Positions 17,432 through 26,575 of a stretch of DNA of 64,000 nt are shown here, piece after piece (positions within the stretch are counted from its first letter, which is position 1; each line of letters starts with the position of its first letter). The stretch is from Fusicatenibacter saccharivorans (GTDB lineage Bacteria; Bacillota; Clostridia; Lachnospirales; Lachnospiraceae), in assembly GCF_015557635.1 (NCBI RefSeq), contig NZ_JADNOP010000015.1, positions 36,992 through 100,991 of the forward strand. The letters are read 5' to 3'. The position numbers were made by a program, and so were the translations under genes. The notes beneath the pieces were generated by a model that saw nothing but the letters and a program-made list of their open reading frames with translations, was not told the origin of the DNA and ran no database searches.

Positions 17432-17959
17432 TTACACCTCCTTAAATTTGCTGAATATATCTTTGATTGCAGCCATTCGGGGGTCTAGCCCTGTGGTATC
17501 ACAATCACAGGTCTGAATATTCAGATTCGCACCACAACGGCTGCAGATTCCTTTACAGTCATCTTTACACAGCACTCGAATCGGCCATTGGACTATGAGT
17601 TCATTACGAACCAGTTCTTCCACATCGAGCTCGTCTCCCTCCACAAACGAAGAGTCCTCTTCTTTTTCCTCGCGTTCTTCCTCTGACAGATTCAGATCAA
17701 TCTGCAGATCGAACTCGAGCTGGAATGGAGTCGCTACCGGTGTCAGGCATCTTGCACATGGAATCTCCATTGTAAGGTCTGCGCTGCCGGTGATCGTGAT
17801 CACACGATTGCCTTCATGCGTAAGGCCAAGGATAACAGGATGTTTTTCGATTACCCGATAGTCCTGCCCGCCGATCGAAAAAGTTTCGGATGTAAGCGGA
17901 ATTTCATACTTTTCGGACTTTCCGTCCTGCGCAAATAACTTGGTCAGACTGATTTTCAT
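17432..17959 (-). CDS. DUF177 (YceD-family) protein
   Basis: A 175-residue protein with the DUF177 C-terminal signature: two cysteine pairs in CKDDCKGICSRCGANLN and a closing CDC motif, preceded by an acidic middle part (EEEREEKEEDSSFVEGDELDVEELV) and the segment CARCLTPV. The family is nearly always encoded immediately before rpmF; in plants and bacteria it has been linked to 23S rRNA maturation, but its exact role here is inferred from that. It starts at an ATG at 17959 behind a near-perfect promoter. Confidence 0.9.
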   Translation of the reverse strand: MKISLTKLFAQDGKSEKYEIPLTSETFSIGGQDYRVIEKHPVILGLTHEGNRVITITGSADLTMEIPCARCLTPVATPFQLEFDLQIDLNLSEEEREEKEEDSSFVEGDELDVEELVRNELIVQWPIRVLCKDDCKGICSRCGANLNIQTCDCDTTGLDPRMAAIKDIFSKFKEV

Positions 17960-17985
17960 ATTGTTCTCCTAATCACACTTTACCA

Positions 17986-18014
17986 ATTATACCCGGGAAG
18001 GTAAGAATTGTCAA
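17986..18014 (-). promoter_or_regulatory. Promoter of yceD-rpmF
   Basis: TTGACA (18014-18009) and TATAAT (17991-17986) with a 17-bp spacer on the minus strand: consensus at all twelve positions. It lies in the 74-bp gap after ackA. Confidence 0.93.
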
Positions 18015-18033
18015 CTGCTTTTTGAATTATTTT

Positions 18034-19230
18034 TTATTTTCCTTTTACTAACTCTACGGTCTCCTCGCAGATTGCGATTTCCTCGTTGGTCGGGATCACG
18101 CATGCTGTAATCTTGGAGCCTTCTTTGGTGATGATCTTCTCAACGCCACGGCAGTTATTTGCCTCAGAATCGAATTCCAGACCCATGAACTCAAATGCTT
18201 TGCAGATGGTCTCACGAAGCGGAATAGCGTTCTCTCCAAGGCCTGCGGTGAAGGTGATCACATCTACGCCGCCCATAGCTGCGATGTAGGAACCGATGTA
18301 TTTGATAATACGGTAAGCGTATGCTTCCAGACAGTTGATGGCATCCTGATTGCCTGCCTCTGCTGCTGCAGATACATCACGGTAATCGCTGGAGATGCCG
18401 GTCATGCCGAGCATACCGGATTTCTTGTTCAGAATGTTCAGAACCTCGGATACGGTCAGGTTCTCTTTGTTGCACAGATACTCAACAAAAGCTGGATCGA
18501 TATCTCCGGAACGGGTTCCCATGATCACACCTTCAAGCGGGGTAAGGCCCATGGAGGTATCTACACATTTGCCGTTCTTTACAGCGGAAAGGGAAGCACC
18601 ATTTCCCATATGGCATACGATGATCTTCAGATCGTTGTAGTCTTTGCCAAGGAACTCTGCGGTTCTCTTGGATACGAATTTATGAGAAGTTCCGTGGAAG
18701 CCGTATTTACGGATTGCGTATTTCTCATAGTACTCTTTCGGAATACCGTACATATATGCTTTCGGAGGCATGGTCTGATGGAATGCGGTATCAAATACTG
18801 CTACGTTCGGAACGCCCGGCATCAGTTTCATGCAGGCATTGATTCCCATCAGGTTTGCCGGATTGTGCAGAGGACCAAGGTCAGCGCACTCCTCGATAAC
18901 TTTGATTACTTCGTCATCGATGATAACAGAGTTTGTGATCTTCATTCCGCCGTGCAGAACGCGGTGTCCGATGGCATCTACTTCTTCCAGGCTCTTGATG
19001 ACGCCGCTCTTCTCGTTTACCAGAGCGTCCAGAACCATCTGGATTGCCTCTACGTGTGTCGGCATTGCTGCTTCTGTTACCTCTTTTTCGCCGTTCTTTG
19101 GCTCATAAACGAGGCGTCCGTCGATACCGATTCTCTCACAGAGTCCTTTTGCCAGGACGTCACGGTTATCGTAATTGATCAGCTGGAATTTCAGAGAGGA
19201 ACTTCCGCAGTTTACTACTAATACGTTCAT
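18034..19230 (-). CDS. ackA: Acetate kinase
   Basis: A 398-residue enzyme interconverting acetyl-phosphate + ADP and acetate + ATP. Landmarks are MNVLVVNCGSSSLKFQL at the N-terminus, RKYGFHGTSHKFV near residue 173, HMGNGASL near 207 and LTPLEGVIMGTRSGDIDP near 228. Length is normal. It lies ~100 bp downstream of pta and completes the substrate-level ATP step of acetate fermentation. A GC-rich hairpin separates the two genes. Confidence 0.97.
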   Translation of the reverse strand: MNVLVVNCGSSSLKFQLINYDNRDVLAKGLCERIGIDGRLVYEPKNGEKEVTEAAMPTHVEAIQMVLDALVNEKSGVIKSLEEVDAIGHRVLHGGMKITNSVIIDDEVIKVIEECADLGPLHNPANLMGINACMKLMPGVPNVAVFDTAFHQTMPPKAYMYGIPKEYYEKYAIRKYGFHGTSHKFVSKRTAEFLGKDYNDLKIIVCHMGNGASLSAVKNGKCVDTSMGLTPLEGVIMGTRSGDIDPAFVEYLCNKENLTVSEVLNILNKKSGMLGMTGISSDYRDVSAAAEAGNQDAINCLEAYAYRIIKYIGSYIAAMGGVDVITFTAGLGENAIPLRETICKAFEFMGLEFDSEANNCRGVEKIITKEGSKITACVIPTNEEIAICEETVELVKGK

Positions 19231-19266
19231 TTCTAAATTCTCCTATTTTAAAAGTCTTATTAAAAC

Positions 19267-19300
19267 TTCTGGCCGGCCTGTTCTCCGCAGCCGGCCAGAA
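19267..19300 (-). other. GC-rich hairpin between pta and ackA
   Basis: TTCTGGCCGGC and GCCGGCCAGAA form an 11-bp perfect stem with a 12-nt loop, followed by GTTTTAAT on the minus strand. It could be a leaky terminator or an mRNA 3'-stabiliser that sets the pta:ackA ratio. Confidence 0.65.
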
Positions 19301-19329
19301 AACCGCTTGTAATTGGTTTTATTTCGTGC

Positions 19330-20325
19330 TTACTGTGCCTGGCACTGTACAGCAGTGATTGCTACAACACCAACGATATCCTCTGCGGAGCATCCACGGG
19401 ACAGATCGTTGACTGGAGCTGCGATACCCTGCGTCATTGGGCCGTATGCTTCTGCTTTTGCCAGTCTCTGTACCAGTTTGTATCCGATGTTTCCGGCATC
19501 CAGATCCGGGAAGATCAGAACGTTTGCTTTTCCTGCTACTTTGCTGTCCGGAGCTTTGGATGCACCTACGCTCGGAACGATTGCTGCATCAAGCTGCAGC
19601 TCGCCGTCGAGAGCGAGATCCGGGTTTGCTTCTTTTGCAATTCTGGTAGCCTCAACAACTTTGTCTACATCAGCATGTTTTGCACTTCCTTTGGAGGAGT
19701 GGGAAAGCATAGCAACTCTTGGCTCGTTTCCGGTCAGCATGCGGTAGGACTCTGCGGAAGACTCTGCGATTGCAGCCAGCTCTTCCGGATTCGGGTTCTG
19801 GTTCAGACCACAGTCACCGAATACGAATACACCGTCATCGCCGTACTCGCAGTCCGGAACTACCATCAGGAAGAATGCGGATACGAGTTTTGTGCCTGGT
19901 TTGGTCTTTAAGATCTGCAGGCATGGACGTAAGGTGTTTGCGGTAGAATGGCAGGCACCGGAAACAAGTCCGTCTGCATCTCCCATTTTAACCATCATAA
20001 CGCCATAATATGTATAGTCATTCAGGATGGTCTCTCTTGCTTTCTCCGGAGTCATGCCTTTCTTTGCACGAAGCTCTACCAGCTTATCTACATAAGCCTG
20101 TGTTTTCTCGTTTTTCTCTGGATCTACAATAGTAGCTTTGGAGACATCCAGTCCCTCGCTGCCTTTCTTTACTGCCTCTTCGCTTCCGATGATGATCAGA
20201 TTTGCAAGGTCCTCTTTCAGGATCTGTGCAGCAGCCTCATATGTTCTTCTGTCTTCTGACTCTGGCAGTACAATTGTTTTTTTGTCTGCTTTTGCTCTTG
20301 CTTTAATTGTGTCAATAAATCCCAT
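19330..20325 (-). CDS. pta: Phosphate acetyltransferase
   Basis: A 331-residue enzyme converting acetyl-CoA + phosphate to acetyl-phosphate + CoA. Typical segments are MGFIDTIKARAKADKKTIVLPES at the start, GMTPEKARETI near 110, GDADGLVSGACHSTANTLRP near 132 and PDLDAGNIGYKLVQRL near the end. I chose the ATG at 20325 because AAAGGAG lies ten bases upstream and the family begins there; the frame is open a further 23 codons upstream. It is the short form without the N-terminal regulatory domains. First gene of pta-ackA. Confidence 0.96.
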   Translation of the reverse strand: MGFIDTIKARAKADKKTIVLPESEDRRTYEAAAQILKEDLANLIIIGSEEAVKKGSEGLDVSKATIVDPEKNEKTQAYVDKLVELRAKKGMTPEKARETILNDYTYYGVMMVKMGDADGLVSGACHSTANTLRPCLQILKTKPGTKLVSAFFLMVVPDCEYGDDGVFVFGDCGLNQNPNPEELAAIAESSAESYRMLTGNEPRVAMLSHSSKGSAKHADVDKVVEATRIAKEANPDLALDGELQLDAAIVPSVGASKAPDSKVAGKANVLIFPDLDAGNIGYKLVQRLAKAEAYGPMTQGIAAPVNDLSRGCSAEDIVGVVAITAVQCQAQ

Positions 20326-20365
20326 GATCTTTTGACTCCTTTCGATAAATTTACTCGATATTCTC

Positions 20366-20394
20366 ATTGTAGTACGCTTTTTGCCCTTTCGCAA
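20366..20394 (-). promoter_or_regulatory. pta-ackA promoter
   Basis: TTGCGA (20394-20389) and TACAAT (20371-20366) with a 17-bp spacer on the minus strand, ~40 bp before the pta ATG. Confidence 0.75.
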
Positions 20395-20442
20395 GTATAA
20401 AATTCAAAACAACTGGACAAAAAATCCAAAACGGAGGAATTC

Positions 20443-20471
20443 TTGCATTCCTTTTCTGTTTTTGTTACGAT
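20443..20471 (+). promoter_or_regulatory. Promoter of tmcAL
   Basis: TTGCAT (20443-20448) and TACGAT (20466-20471) separated by 17 bp, about 70 bp before the tmcAL start, divergent from pta. Confidence 0.65.
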
Positions 20472-20540
20472 AGGGCTATGTGATCCGCGGTTCCTCTCTG
20501 TTTGGAATCGTGCTATTTTTTTCGAAAGAAGGTACGTTTT

Positions 20541-21791
20541 ATGACCATTACCGCAGTCATTGCAGAATATAATCCTTTTCATAACGGCCATGCTTATCAG
20601 CTGGCAAAAGCCAGGGAACTGACCGGGGCGGACTATCTTGTCGTGATTATGAGCGGCGATTTCGTCCAGCGCGGCGCACCTGCGATTCTTGACCAACATG
20701 ACCGTGCGGAGCTGGCGCTTCTTGGCGGCGCGGACCTTATCTTACAGCTTCCGTGTCACTTTGCGCTCGGCAGTGCACAGCATTTCGCACGCGGGGCGGT
20801 ATCGCTCCTTACTGCGCTTGGCTGTGTCGATTTTCTCTGCTTTGGCAGTGAATATGGAGACACGGCGCCGTTTCTGGAACTCGCTGATATTCTGCTCCAC
20901 GAGCCGGAGGAATACCGTGAGCTGCTCTCCGGTCTGCTTCGGAACGGACTTTCCTTCCCGACGGCGCGCGCACAGGCACTTTCCGCTTATTTTTCTGACA
21001 GCGCTTCCTTCTCTTCGCTTTCAAAAGAAGAACTTGATACCTTTTTAAAAGAACCAAACAATATTTTAGGCATTGAATATGTCCAGGCACTTCTGCTGTC
21101 ACAAAGCCGCATTCGGCCGGTAACGATCCGCCGGGAGGGCAGCGGCTACCACGAAGGAGCGCTTTTCACACATGCACTCCCTTCTGCTACAGCAATGCGG
21201 AATCTTCTTTTTTCCAATCCGCATAAGGATCTGGAACTGTCCGCGCTCGCCTCCTGCATGCCAGAAGCGGTCTTTCACGCTTTTCAGAATGCCGTCGCAT
21301 CTCATGGACTGTTGACCGCCGATGATTTCAGCCTGCTCCTCGCCGCACGGCTCCTCACGGAGACGAAGGGATCTCTCTCCTCCTGTCTCGACCTCTCGCC
21401 GGATCTTGCCAACCGCATCCTCCGCCAGCGCCACGCATGCTCCTCATTTTCAGAATTCGCCATGCAGCTTAAAACAAAGGAAATGACGTATACCCGCATC
21501 AGCCGCGCCCTGATGCATCTGCTTCTGAACCAGAAAACATTGTACCCGGCCGGCTATAACCGTGTTCTCGGTTTCCGAAAAAGTGCCGGTGCATTGTTAA
21601 AAGAGATTAGAAGACGTTCTTCTCTGCCGCTCATTGCCAAGGCAGCCGACGCCCCGCGGCTTCTTACCGGCGATGCACTTGCCGCCTTTGAGAGCGATAT
21701 ACAGGCCTCTCTTTTTTACGAGACTGTCCGTTCTCACAAAACAGGGACACCGTTCGTCCATGAATACACAAAAAAGCTGGTTCTGTTATAG
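20541..21791 (+). CDS. tmcAL: tRNA(Met) cytidine acetate ligase
   Basis: A 416-residue nucleotidyltransferase-fold protein. The N-terminus AVIAEYNPFHNGHAYQL carries the HxGH-type nucleotide motif, followed by IMSGDFVQRGAPAI near residue 35. The B. subtilis homologue uses ATP and acetate to make N4-acetylcytidine at the wobble position of elongator tRNA-Met; earlier annotation was nucleotidyltransferase (YlbM). I chose the ATG at 20541 because AGAAGG precedes it and the conserved fold starts there. It stands alone, divergent from pta; the acetate substrate links it loosely to the acetate genes next door. Confidence 0.9.
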   Translation: MTITAVIAEYNPFHNGHAYQLAKARELTGADYLVVIMSGDFVQRGAPAILDQHDRAELALLGGADLILQLPCHFALGSAQHFARGAVSLLTALGCVDFLCFGSEYGDTAPFLELADILLHEPEEYRELLSGLLRNGLSFPTARAQALSAYFSDSASFSSLSKEELDTFLKEPNNILGIEYVQALLLSQSRIRPVTIRREGSGYHEGALFTHALPSATAMRNLLFSNPHKDLELSALASCMPEAVFHAFQNAVASHGLLTADDFSLLLAARLLTETKGSLSSCLDLSPDLANRILRQRHACSSFSEFAMQLKTKEMTYTRISRALMHLLLNQKTLYPAGYNRVLGFRKSAGALLKEIRRRSSLPLIAKAADAPRLLTGDALAAFESDIQASLFYETVRSHKTGTPFVHEYTKKLVLL

Positions 21792-21804
21792 AACCAGCTT
21801 TTTT
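21771..21804 (+). terminator. tmcAL terminator overlapping its stop codon
   Basis: AAAAAGCTGGTTCT and AGAACCAGCTTTTT form a 14-bp stem with a 5-nt loop. The TAG stop codon of tmcAL (21789-21791) lies at the loop/right-arm border. Confidence 0.9.
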
Positions 21805-21820
21805 CCAGCAGCATCATCAT

Positions 21821-22136
21821 CTACTGCTGTGGAACTGTATAGTCCTCCACAAACAGGAAAACATTTTTTGTATCTGCACTTTCTCTTGTAAAGTCAAACT
21901 GCATGAAACGCATCTCACCATTCAGTATAAAATTGATCATAACATGATGCATGATGTGTTCTGCTGTTCCCTGTGTGATTGCTTCCATCGTCATCTGCTG
22001 TTTTATCCGATTAAGATCATCTATATTGCCAGATGCATAACGCATGAGTATCTTCAAAATCAATGTACAGGATTTCTATATAATGATTTTTAAGAGCTTT
22101 TTCATATATTGCAGCCTGAACCGCTTTCTCCAACAA
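21821..22136 (-). pseudogene. Remnant of a sensor-type (PAS-like) protein, frameshifted
   Basis: A TTG at 22136 with GGAGG seven bases upstream opens MLEKAVQAAIYEKALKN, but the frame breaks near 22040 and continues in another frame as MRYASGNIDDLNRIKQQM...MRFMQFDFTRESADTKNVFLFVEDYT, ending at 21821. The last part resembles the end of a PAS-like sensory module found before histidine-kinase or GGDEF domains, but no output domain follows. Best read as the truncated, frameshifted start of a signalling protein. The assignment to a PAS-like fold is weak. Confidence 0.45.
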
Positions 22137-22166
22137 CTGAATTCCTCCTTGTTTTCTCATGTACTA

Positions 22167-23467
22167 TTAATGCTTCATAGCACTCCCGCTATAAATTACT
22201 TTCATCAGTAATTCCACATCAACAGGCTTAGCAACATGTTCATTCATCCCTGCTTCTTTTGCCCTTATTCTGTCCTCCGTGAACGCATTTGCTGTCATTG
22301 CAATGATCGGTATTTTCTTTGCATCCTCTCTGTCCAGAGACCTAATCATCTTTGTAGCTTCATAACCATTCATGACCGGCATCATAATGTCCATAAGAAT
22401 GACATCAAATTCACCAGGTTCACTATTTCTGAACAGTTCAACAGCTTCCTGACCATCCCATGTTTTTGTCACGTCGGCACCTTTTTTCTTTCAGGAAATC
22501 CTCTCTTAGCTGCCCGCCGTTTTCTGTTTCCATTTTAATATTTGTACTCATTTGTCTGGCACTTTCAATGGCACGGAGGAGACTTTTGGATTCCGAAGAT
22601 TCATTATAATGGGTGTAGTGGAACACTGCACTTTCACATAGTTTACAATCTCCACCATTCTTTTCTCTGCTTCTGCTTTTTCTGCGTGGAAGAAATAAAA
22701 CAGAGAGACTACAGCTACACAGATTCCTATCAGACCGCCGAGCAGCTGGATCCGTTTTTCTCCACCTCCAGATACTTCTGGGGATCATCCAGGTATTTTT
22801 CAATGATTTTCAGGGATGTGCCATCCAGACGCATCTCTTCCTGTGTCTGGCCCATCTGCTCACAGATTCCCCTGTCATCCTCTTTTGCAAAAGCAACGCC
22901 TATTCCGGTGATCATCAGAGGCTCTTCCAGGATACGGAAGCTTGCATCATAATCCTTCCTATACTGAACGATAGATTCCTCGTGTGCAGCAACCGCATCT
23001 ACATATCCTTTTCCCAGAAACGTATAGATCAGCTCCCGGTGTCCCAGGATGATCAGATTTCCCAGCTTTGGGATCCTCTCATCCGTCCGGTTCAGAAAGA
23101 TGCTTTCCGGTTTGGTTGTGGACTGGACAGCGGTAATCGTCAAGACGTCCTTCCATAGAAAAAACAGCCCATGATACAATCAATCTCGCCGCTCTCCACC
23201 AGTTCTTTTTTCTCCTCCCAGTTGATCTGGACAACCTTCACCTGTTATCCCATTCTTTTGAATGCTTCCGTAGCCAGTTCTACATCAATTCCTGTCGGTA
23301 CACCATCCTCATTCAGATAATTGTATGGTGGATAGCTGTCGCTGCCGAGGGTAATAACAGGCTTTTCGGTTTCTTCTTTCGTGTTATCTGTGTTTTTGCA
23401 CCCTGCCAGGGTGACTGCTAAATATCAAAAGTCCTAATAAAATTACTATAGTTTTTCTTAATTTCAA
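22167..23467 (-). pseudogene. Broken hybrid sensor kinase with periplasmic solute-binding domain
   Basis: Pieces of one gene lie in order on the minus strand. A TTG at 23467 opens a signal segment (KLRKTIVILLGLLIF) that, after a frame change, gives a lipobox-like LAGC and PVITLGSDSYPPYNYLNEDG, the start of a bac_3-type amino-acid-binding domain; a stop follows RMG near 23250, another frame change occurs near 23160, and the domain runs to ~22770. A membrane helix (LLGGLIGICVAVVSLFYFF) in a third frame follows. The kinase core is missing and only the end of a receiver domain (DVILMDIMMPVMNGYEATK...HVAKPVDVELL) survives to 22167. At least three frame breaks, one in-frame stop and a large deletion are visible. 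Confidence 0.8.
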
Positions 23468-23491
23468 TGAATGATTATGTTTTTGCGTTTA

Positions 23492-25666
23492 CTACCCCTT
23501 TTTTGTCAGCAGTTTTGTGATCGCTCTTTTTAATCGCGGAATATCAATCGGCTTTCCAATATGTTCATTCATCCCGGCCTCCAGACATGCTTTCCGATCT
23601 TCCTCAAAAGCATTTGCCGTCATGGCAATGATTGGAATCTTTTTGGCATCTTCACGTTCCAGCATACGAATTGCTTTTGTTGCTTCCAGCCCATCCATGA
23701 CCGGCATCATCACATCCATGATGATGACATCATACTCATCCAACCTGGAATTCTGAAATATTTCAAATGCCTCTTTTCCGTTTTTCGCTTCTGTAATGTT
23801 CAGATGCTCCTCCTCCAGGATTGCATGGGCTATCTCCATATTAATGACATTATCTTCAACAAGAAGCACCCGTTTTCCTGACAGATCCATATCCTGTGAG
23901 TAGCTGTCCTTCTGTGAATCATTATTTTCAGCCAAATAATCTATTTCAAATGGAACCGTAACCGTAAACGTGCTTCCTACATTTTCTTCGCTTTCCAGTT
24001 CTATCGTTCCACCCATCCGTTCAACAATATCTTTGACAATCGAAAGTCCCAGACCGGAGCCACTGAATGTTGTAGTTGACTGTTTGCCTTCCTGCGCAAA
24101 AGCATCAAACGCATGTTTTTGAAATTCTTCACTCATACCAAGACCGGTATCTGAACATACAAACTGAAAAACAGCTATATTCCCATCATCCGATAATTCT
24201 TCGCAATGAACATTCACTGTTCCATGAAAATGATTGTATTTAATCGCGTTGGAAGAAAGATTCATTAAAACCCTGCTCAGATGTACCGGACTTCCAATCA
24301 AATATCTGTGGCGGATTGTGCTTGCTTCCACGCCGCCTTCAAATCTTACACCATTCTCATAAGCACTCATTGCAACAACCGTCAGATTATTCCTTAACAG
24401 TTCTGCCAGATCAAAGGATTTATGTTCCAACACAAGGGAACCGGATTCCAGTTTGCCGATATCCAGGACATTGTTGATCAGATTTTGCAGATAATCGGCG
24501 GACTGAAGTACCTTCTTCCTGCATTCCCTTAACTTGACCACATCATTGTTATATTTTTCAGCGATATGGATCATCCCCACGATTCCGTTTAGCGGTGTAC
24601 GGATATCGTGGCTCATACGCCGGAGAAAGGCTGTTTTTGAAAGATTCGCGCGATGAGCATCTTCCATGCTTTCCTTAAGCTGTTTCTGATACATGAGTTC
24701 CCGTGATTTTTCTTCCGTAATATCTCGTACGACATAAAGCACATCCACAGCGTTTCCATGTGCATCTCTGCTCTTTACAATAAATCTGGCCAGCCGCCAT
24801 TCTCCGTTTACTCCCATAAATTCAATCGAAACAGAATTCGTATTACGAAGTCTCTCTGTCAATGTATCAAAGTCAAGAAACTCCCGGTATTTTTCTCTCT
24901 CTTCCTGGGCGGCAAATGCTGTTGGAAGTCTTTCCATAACATCATCAATTTTCCCCTTTTGTCCAAGGATTTTTTGCACAAGGTCATGGCCTTTCAAAAG
25001 CTCATATGTCCGCTCTTTAACATTGGCTTGTACGATTGTTACATACAACGTAGCAATTGCGGCAATAATCTCTGACCTCTTTGTCGCCTCATCAAGAGCC
25101 TTTTTCAACAGTACCGTACTTTTCAGATTTTCCCTCACACATCCAAGATGTCCGCCAACATCAGACAGCAGTGTAATGGAAATCTCATTCTGCCTCAAAT
25201 CAGGATTATCTACCCCGATGAATCCATTCATCTGATGATTGGCATAAATCGGCACCGCAATCAAGGAACATATTTCCTGTGTTTTTAACAATTCATATTC
25301 TTCCGGTTCAGAATTTTTTGTCGCTTCCAGATCATGAATCACGATTACTTCCTTGTTTTCAAATCGTTTCACCCAGTTCGGCATCGAACTGACCGGGATT
25401 GCCTGAAGGTTATCTATCTCTGGTGCCACTCCATCGGCACACCATTCAAATGTATTGCTCAGACTGTCCTTCTGATCGGTTTCCCAGTCAAAAACATATA
25501 CCCGGTCTGCCCCTGTATAGTTTCCAATCGCCTGCAACAAAGAGTGAATGATTTCTGACAGCTCCTGCTCATTTTCCACCTGATCCATAAGCGATATCTG
25601 ATGCAGGATCGTGTCCATACTATGTAATTTTATTTGATAGAGTTCCTGAATCTCTTTTGTTTTCAT
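23492..25666 (-). CDS. Hybrid sensor histidine kinase (GAF-PAS-HisKA-HATPase-REC)
   Basis: A 724-residue cytoplasmic hybrid kinase without membrane helices. Residues ~20-180 fit a GAF domain (YTGADRVYVFDWE...SLIAVPIYANHQMNGFIGVDNP), ~240-325 a PAS/PAC module ending VLYVVRDITEEK, then HisKA with the phospho-acceptor in FLRRMSHDIRTPLNGIVG (H near 352), HATPase with NLSSNAIKYN, DTGLGMS and GSGLGLSIVKDI, and a C-terminal receiver with the aspartate in DVIIMDVMMPVMDG (~652). No response regulator or phosphotransfer gene is adjacent. It is A+T-richer than the flanking housekeeping genes, and its receiver closely resembles that of the broken kinase just downstream, so the two look like paralogues. 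Confidence 0.9.
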   Translation of the reverse strand: MKTKEIQELYQIKLHSMDTILHQISLMDQVENEQELSEIIHSLLQAIGNYTGADRVYVFDWETDQKDSLSNTFEWCADGVAPEIDNLQAIPVSSMPNWVKRFENKEVIVIHDLEATKNSEPEEYELLKTQEICSLIAVPIYANHQMNGFIGVDNPDLRQNEISITLLSDVGGHLGCVRENLKSTVLLKKALDEATKRSEIIAAIATLYVTIVQANVKERTYELLKGHDLVQKILGQKGKIDDVMERLPTAFAAQEEREKYREFLDFDTLTERLRNTNSVSIEFMGVNGEWRLARFIVKSRDAHGNAVDVLYVVRDITEEKSRELMYQKQLKESMEDAHRANLSKTAFLRRMSHDIRTPLNGIVGMIHIAEKYNNDVVKLRECRKKVLQSADYLQNLINNVLDIGKLESGSLVLEHKSFDLAELLRNNLTVVAMSAYENGVRFEGGVEASTIRHRYLIGSPVHLSRVLMNLSSNAIKYNHFHGTVNVHCEELSDDGNIAVFQFVCSDTGLGMSEEFQKHAFDAFAQEGKQSTTTFSGSGLGLSIVKDIVERMGGTIELESEENVGSTFTVTVPFEIDYLAENNDSQKDSYSQDMDLSGKRVLLVEDNVINMEIAHAILEEEHLNITEAKNGKEAFEIFQNSRLDEYDVIIMDVMMPVMDGLEATKAIRMLEREDAKKIPIIAMTANAFEEDRKACLEAGMNEHIGKPIDIPRLKRAITKLLTKKG

Positions 25667-25782
25667 TTTCTATCCCCCCCTGCAGTAAAACTATTATGGT
25701 TACGTCTGTGAAATAACACCGTAAGAAAGGATCCTGCTACGGCAGGATTCTCCGCCTAAACTTATGCAAAAAAACTGGTTTT

Positions 25783-25811
25783 ATTATACTCTAACACTTT
25801 ACTGCACACAA
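25783..25811 (-). promoter_or_regulatory. Promoter of the hybrid kinase gene
   Basis: TTGTGT (25811-25806) and TATAAT (25788-25783), 17-bp spacer, minus strand. The leader contains a small hairpin (AATCCTGC/GCAGGATC region, 25730-25752). Confidence 0.6.
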
Positions 25812-25944
25812 GAAAAACATTACCTTTTAGCGTTAAAAGGCAAAAAAAGAACAGCAACTGTGCCCAAAGTTCCAGTGATGTGTATCAAAAACGGAAATGG
25901 ACTTTCGGCAGATATATTTTCTTCTGTTTCTCTGTCTTCAGGAT

Positions 25945-26317
25945 CAGATGGAGGAACTGACAAAACAGACACAGACCCGCAATGATAAGATGCAGCTGAT
26001 GATGGAACAGATCGTGCTGTCCAATAAGAGCAGCCAAAAAGAAAAAACAGATCGGCAAAAAGAATGAAAACAGCTTCCAGATGCCATATCAAGATGTTAC
26101 CGCTTTGTGCCTGAAAAGTCGAAGTTGAGGAACATCATATTTTGGAGATCTGAAGATCGCAGGGTGCTGGGTACATTACAGGCGCAAGTTCCATGAGGCA
26201 CTGGAGGTCATACCGAAAGATCTGAGGAAACAGTCTGTTTTGTACCTCATCATGAACCCGATCCGTGCGATTTACCGGGAGGAAGGAAAGCTTTCCGGTC
26301 TTTCATCAGACGAACGG
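25945..26317 (+). pseudogene. IS66-family transposase relic
   Basis: Plus-strand pieces in different frames match IS66 TnpC layout. The start MEELTKQTQTRNDKMQLMMEQIVLSN (from 25948) resembles the N-terminal helical part and stops at 26065; LPDAI..YRFVPEKSK follows near 26080; then AGCWVHYRRKFHEAL (from 26159), the conserved block of the IS66 catalytic domain, runs to LSGLSSDER. Most of the ~500-codon gene is deleted and it is interrupted by stops and frame changes. No terminal inverted repeats were found. It ends abruptly against the broken cell-wall-binding gene. Confidence 0.7.
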
Positions 26318-26575
26318 ACTGCCCATCGACTTTTACATAATAAATTCCGCTGATCCATTTAGATTCCTGCAGCGCTCCGTTCTTATCCATGTAATACCAT
26401 TTTCCACCGATCTTCTGCCAGCCAGTCTGCATTTTGCCGTTTTTGTTCAAATAATACTTTGTGTTTTCTATGGCGGCCTTCACATGCACATCCGCAGAGG
26501 TATTGCTAGAACAACGGCTGCTATCGCTGAAGTTCCCCGTAATAATTCATTTTTTCTTACACTTTTTATGGGTTG
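26315..26575 (-). pseudogene. Broken secreted cell-wall-binding-repeat protein
   Basis: On the minus strand a signal-peptide-like stretch (KSVRKNELLRGTSAIAAVVLA) near 26560-26500 runs into a stop in its own frame, while another frame continues ADVHVKAAIENTKYYLNKNGKMQTGWQKIGGKWYYMDKNGALQESKWISGIYYVKVDG, i.e. about two cell-wall-binding repeats. After ~26320 the frame enters the antisense of the IS66 relic. So it is frameshifted near the signal peptide and truncated at the 3' end by the insertion-derived junction. Confidence 0.65.

Noticed and set aside
22438..22803. A 121-codon frame between the binding-domain and receiver fragments, looking like a separate gene
   Set aside because: It only bridges pieces of the broken hybrid kinase across frame changes; the membrane helix is in yet another frame.
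26250..26489. A 79-codon minus-strand frame starting in cell-wall-binding repeats
   Set aside because: Its last part is the antisense of the IS66 relic and its start lies inside a frameshifted signal-peptide gene, so it is part of a pseudogene.
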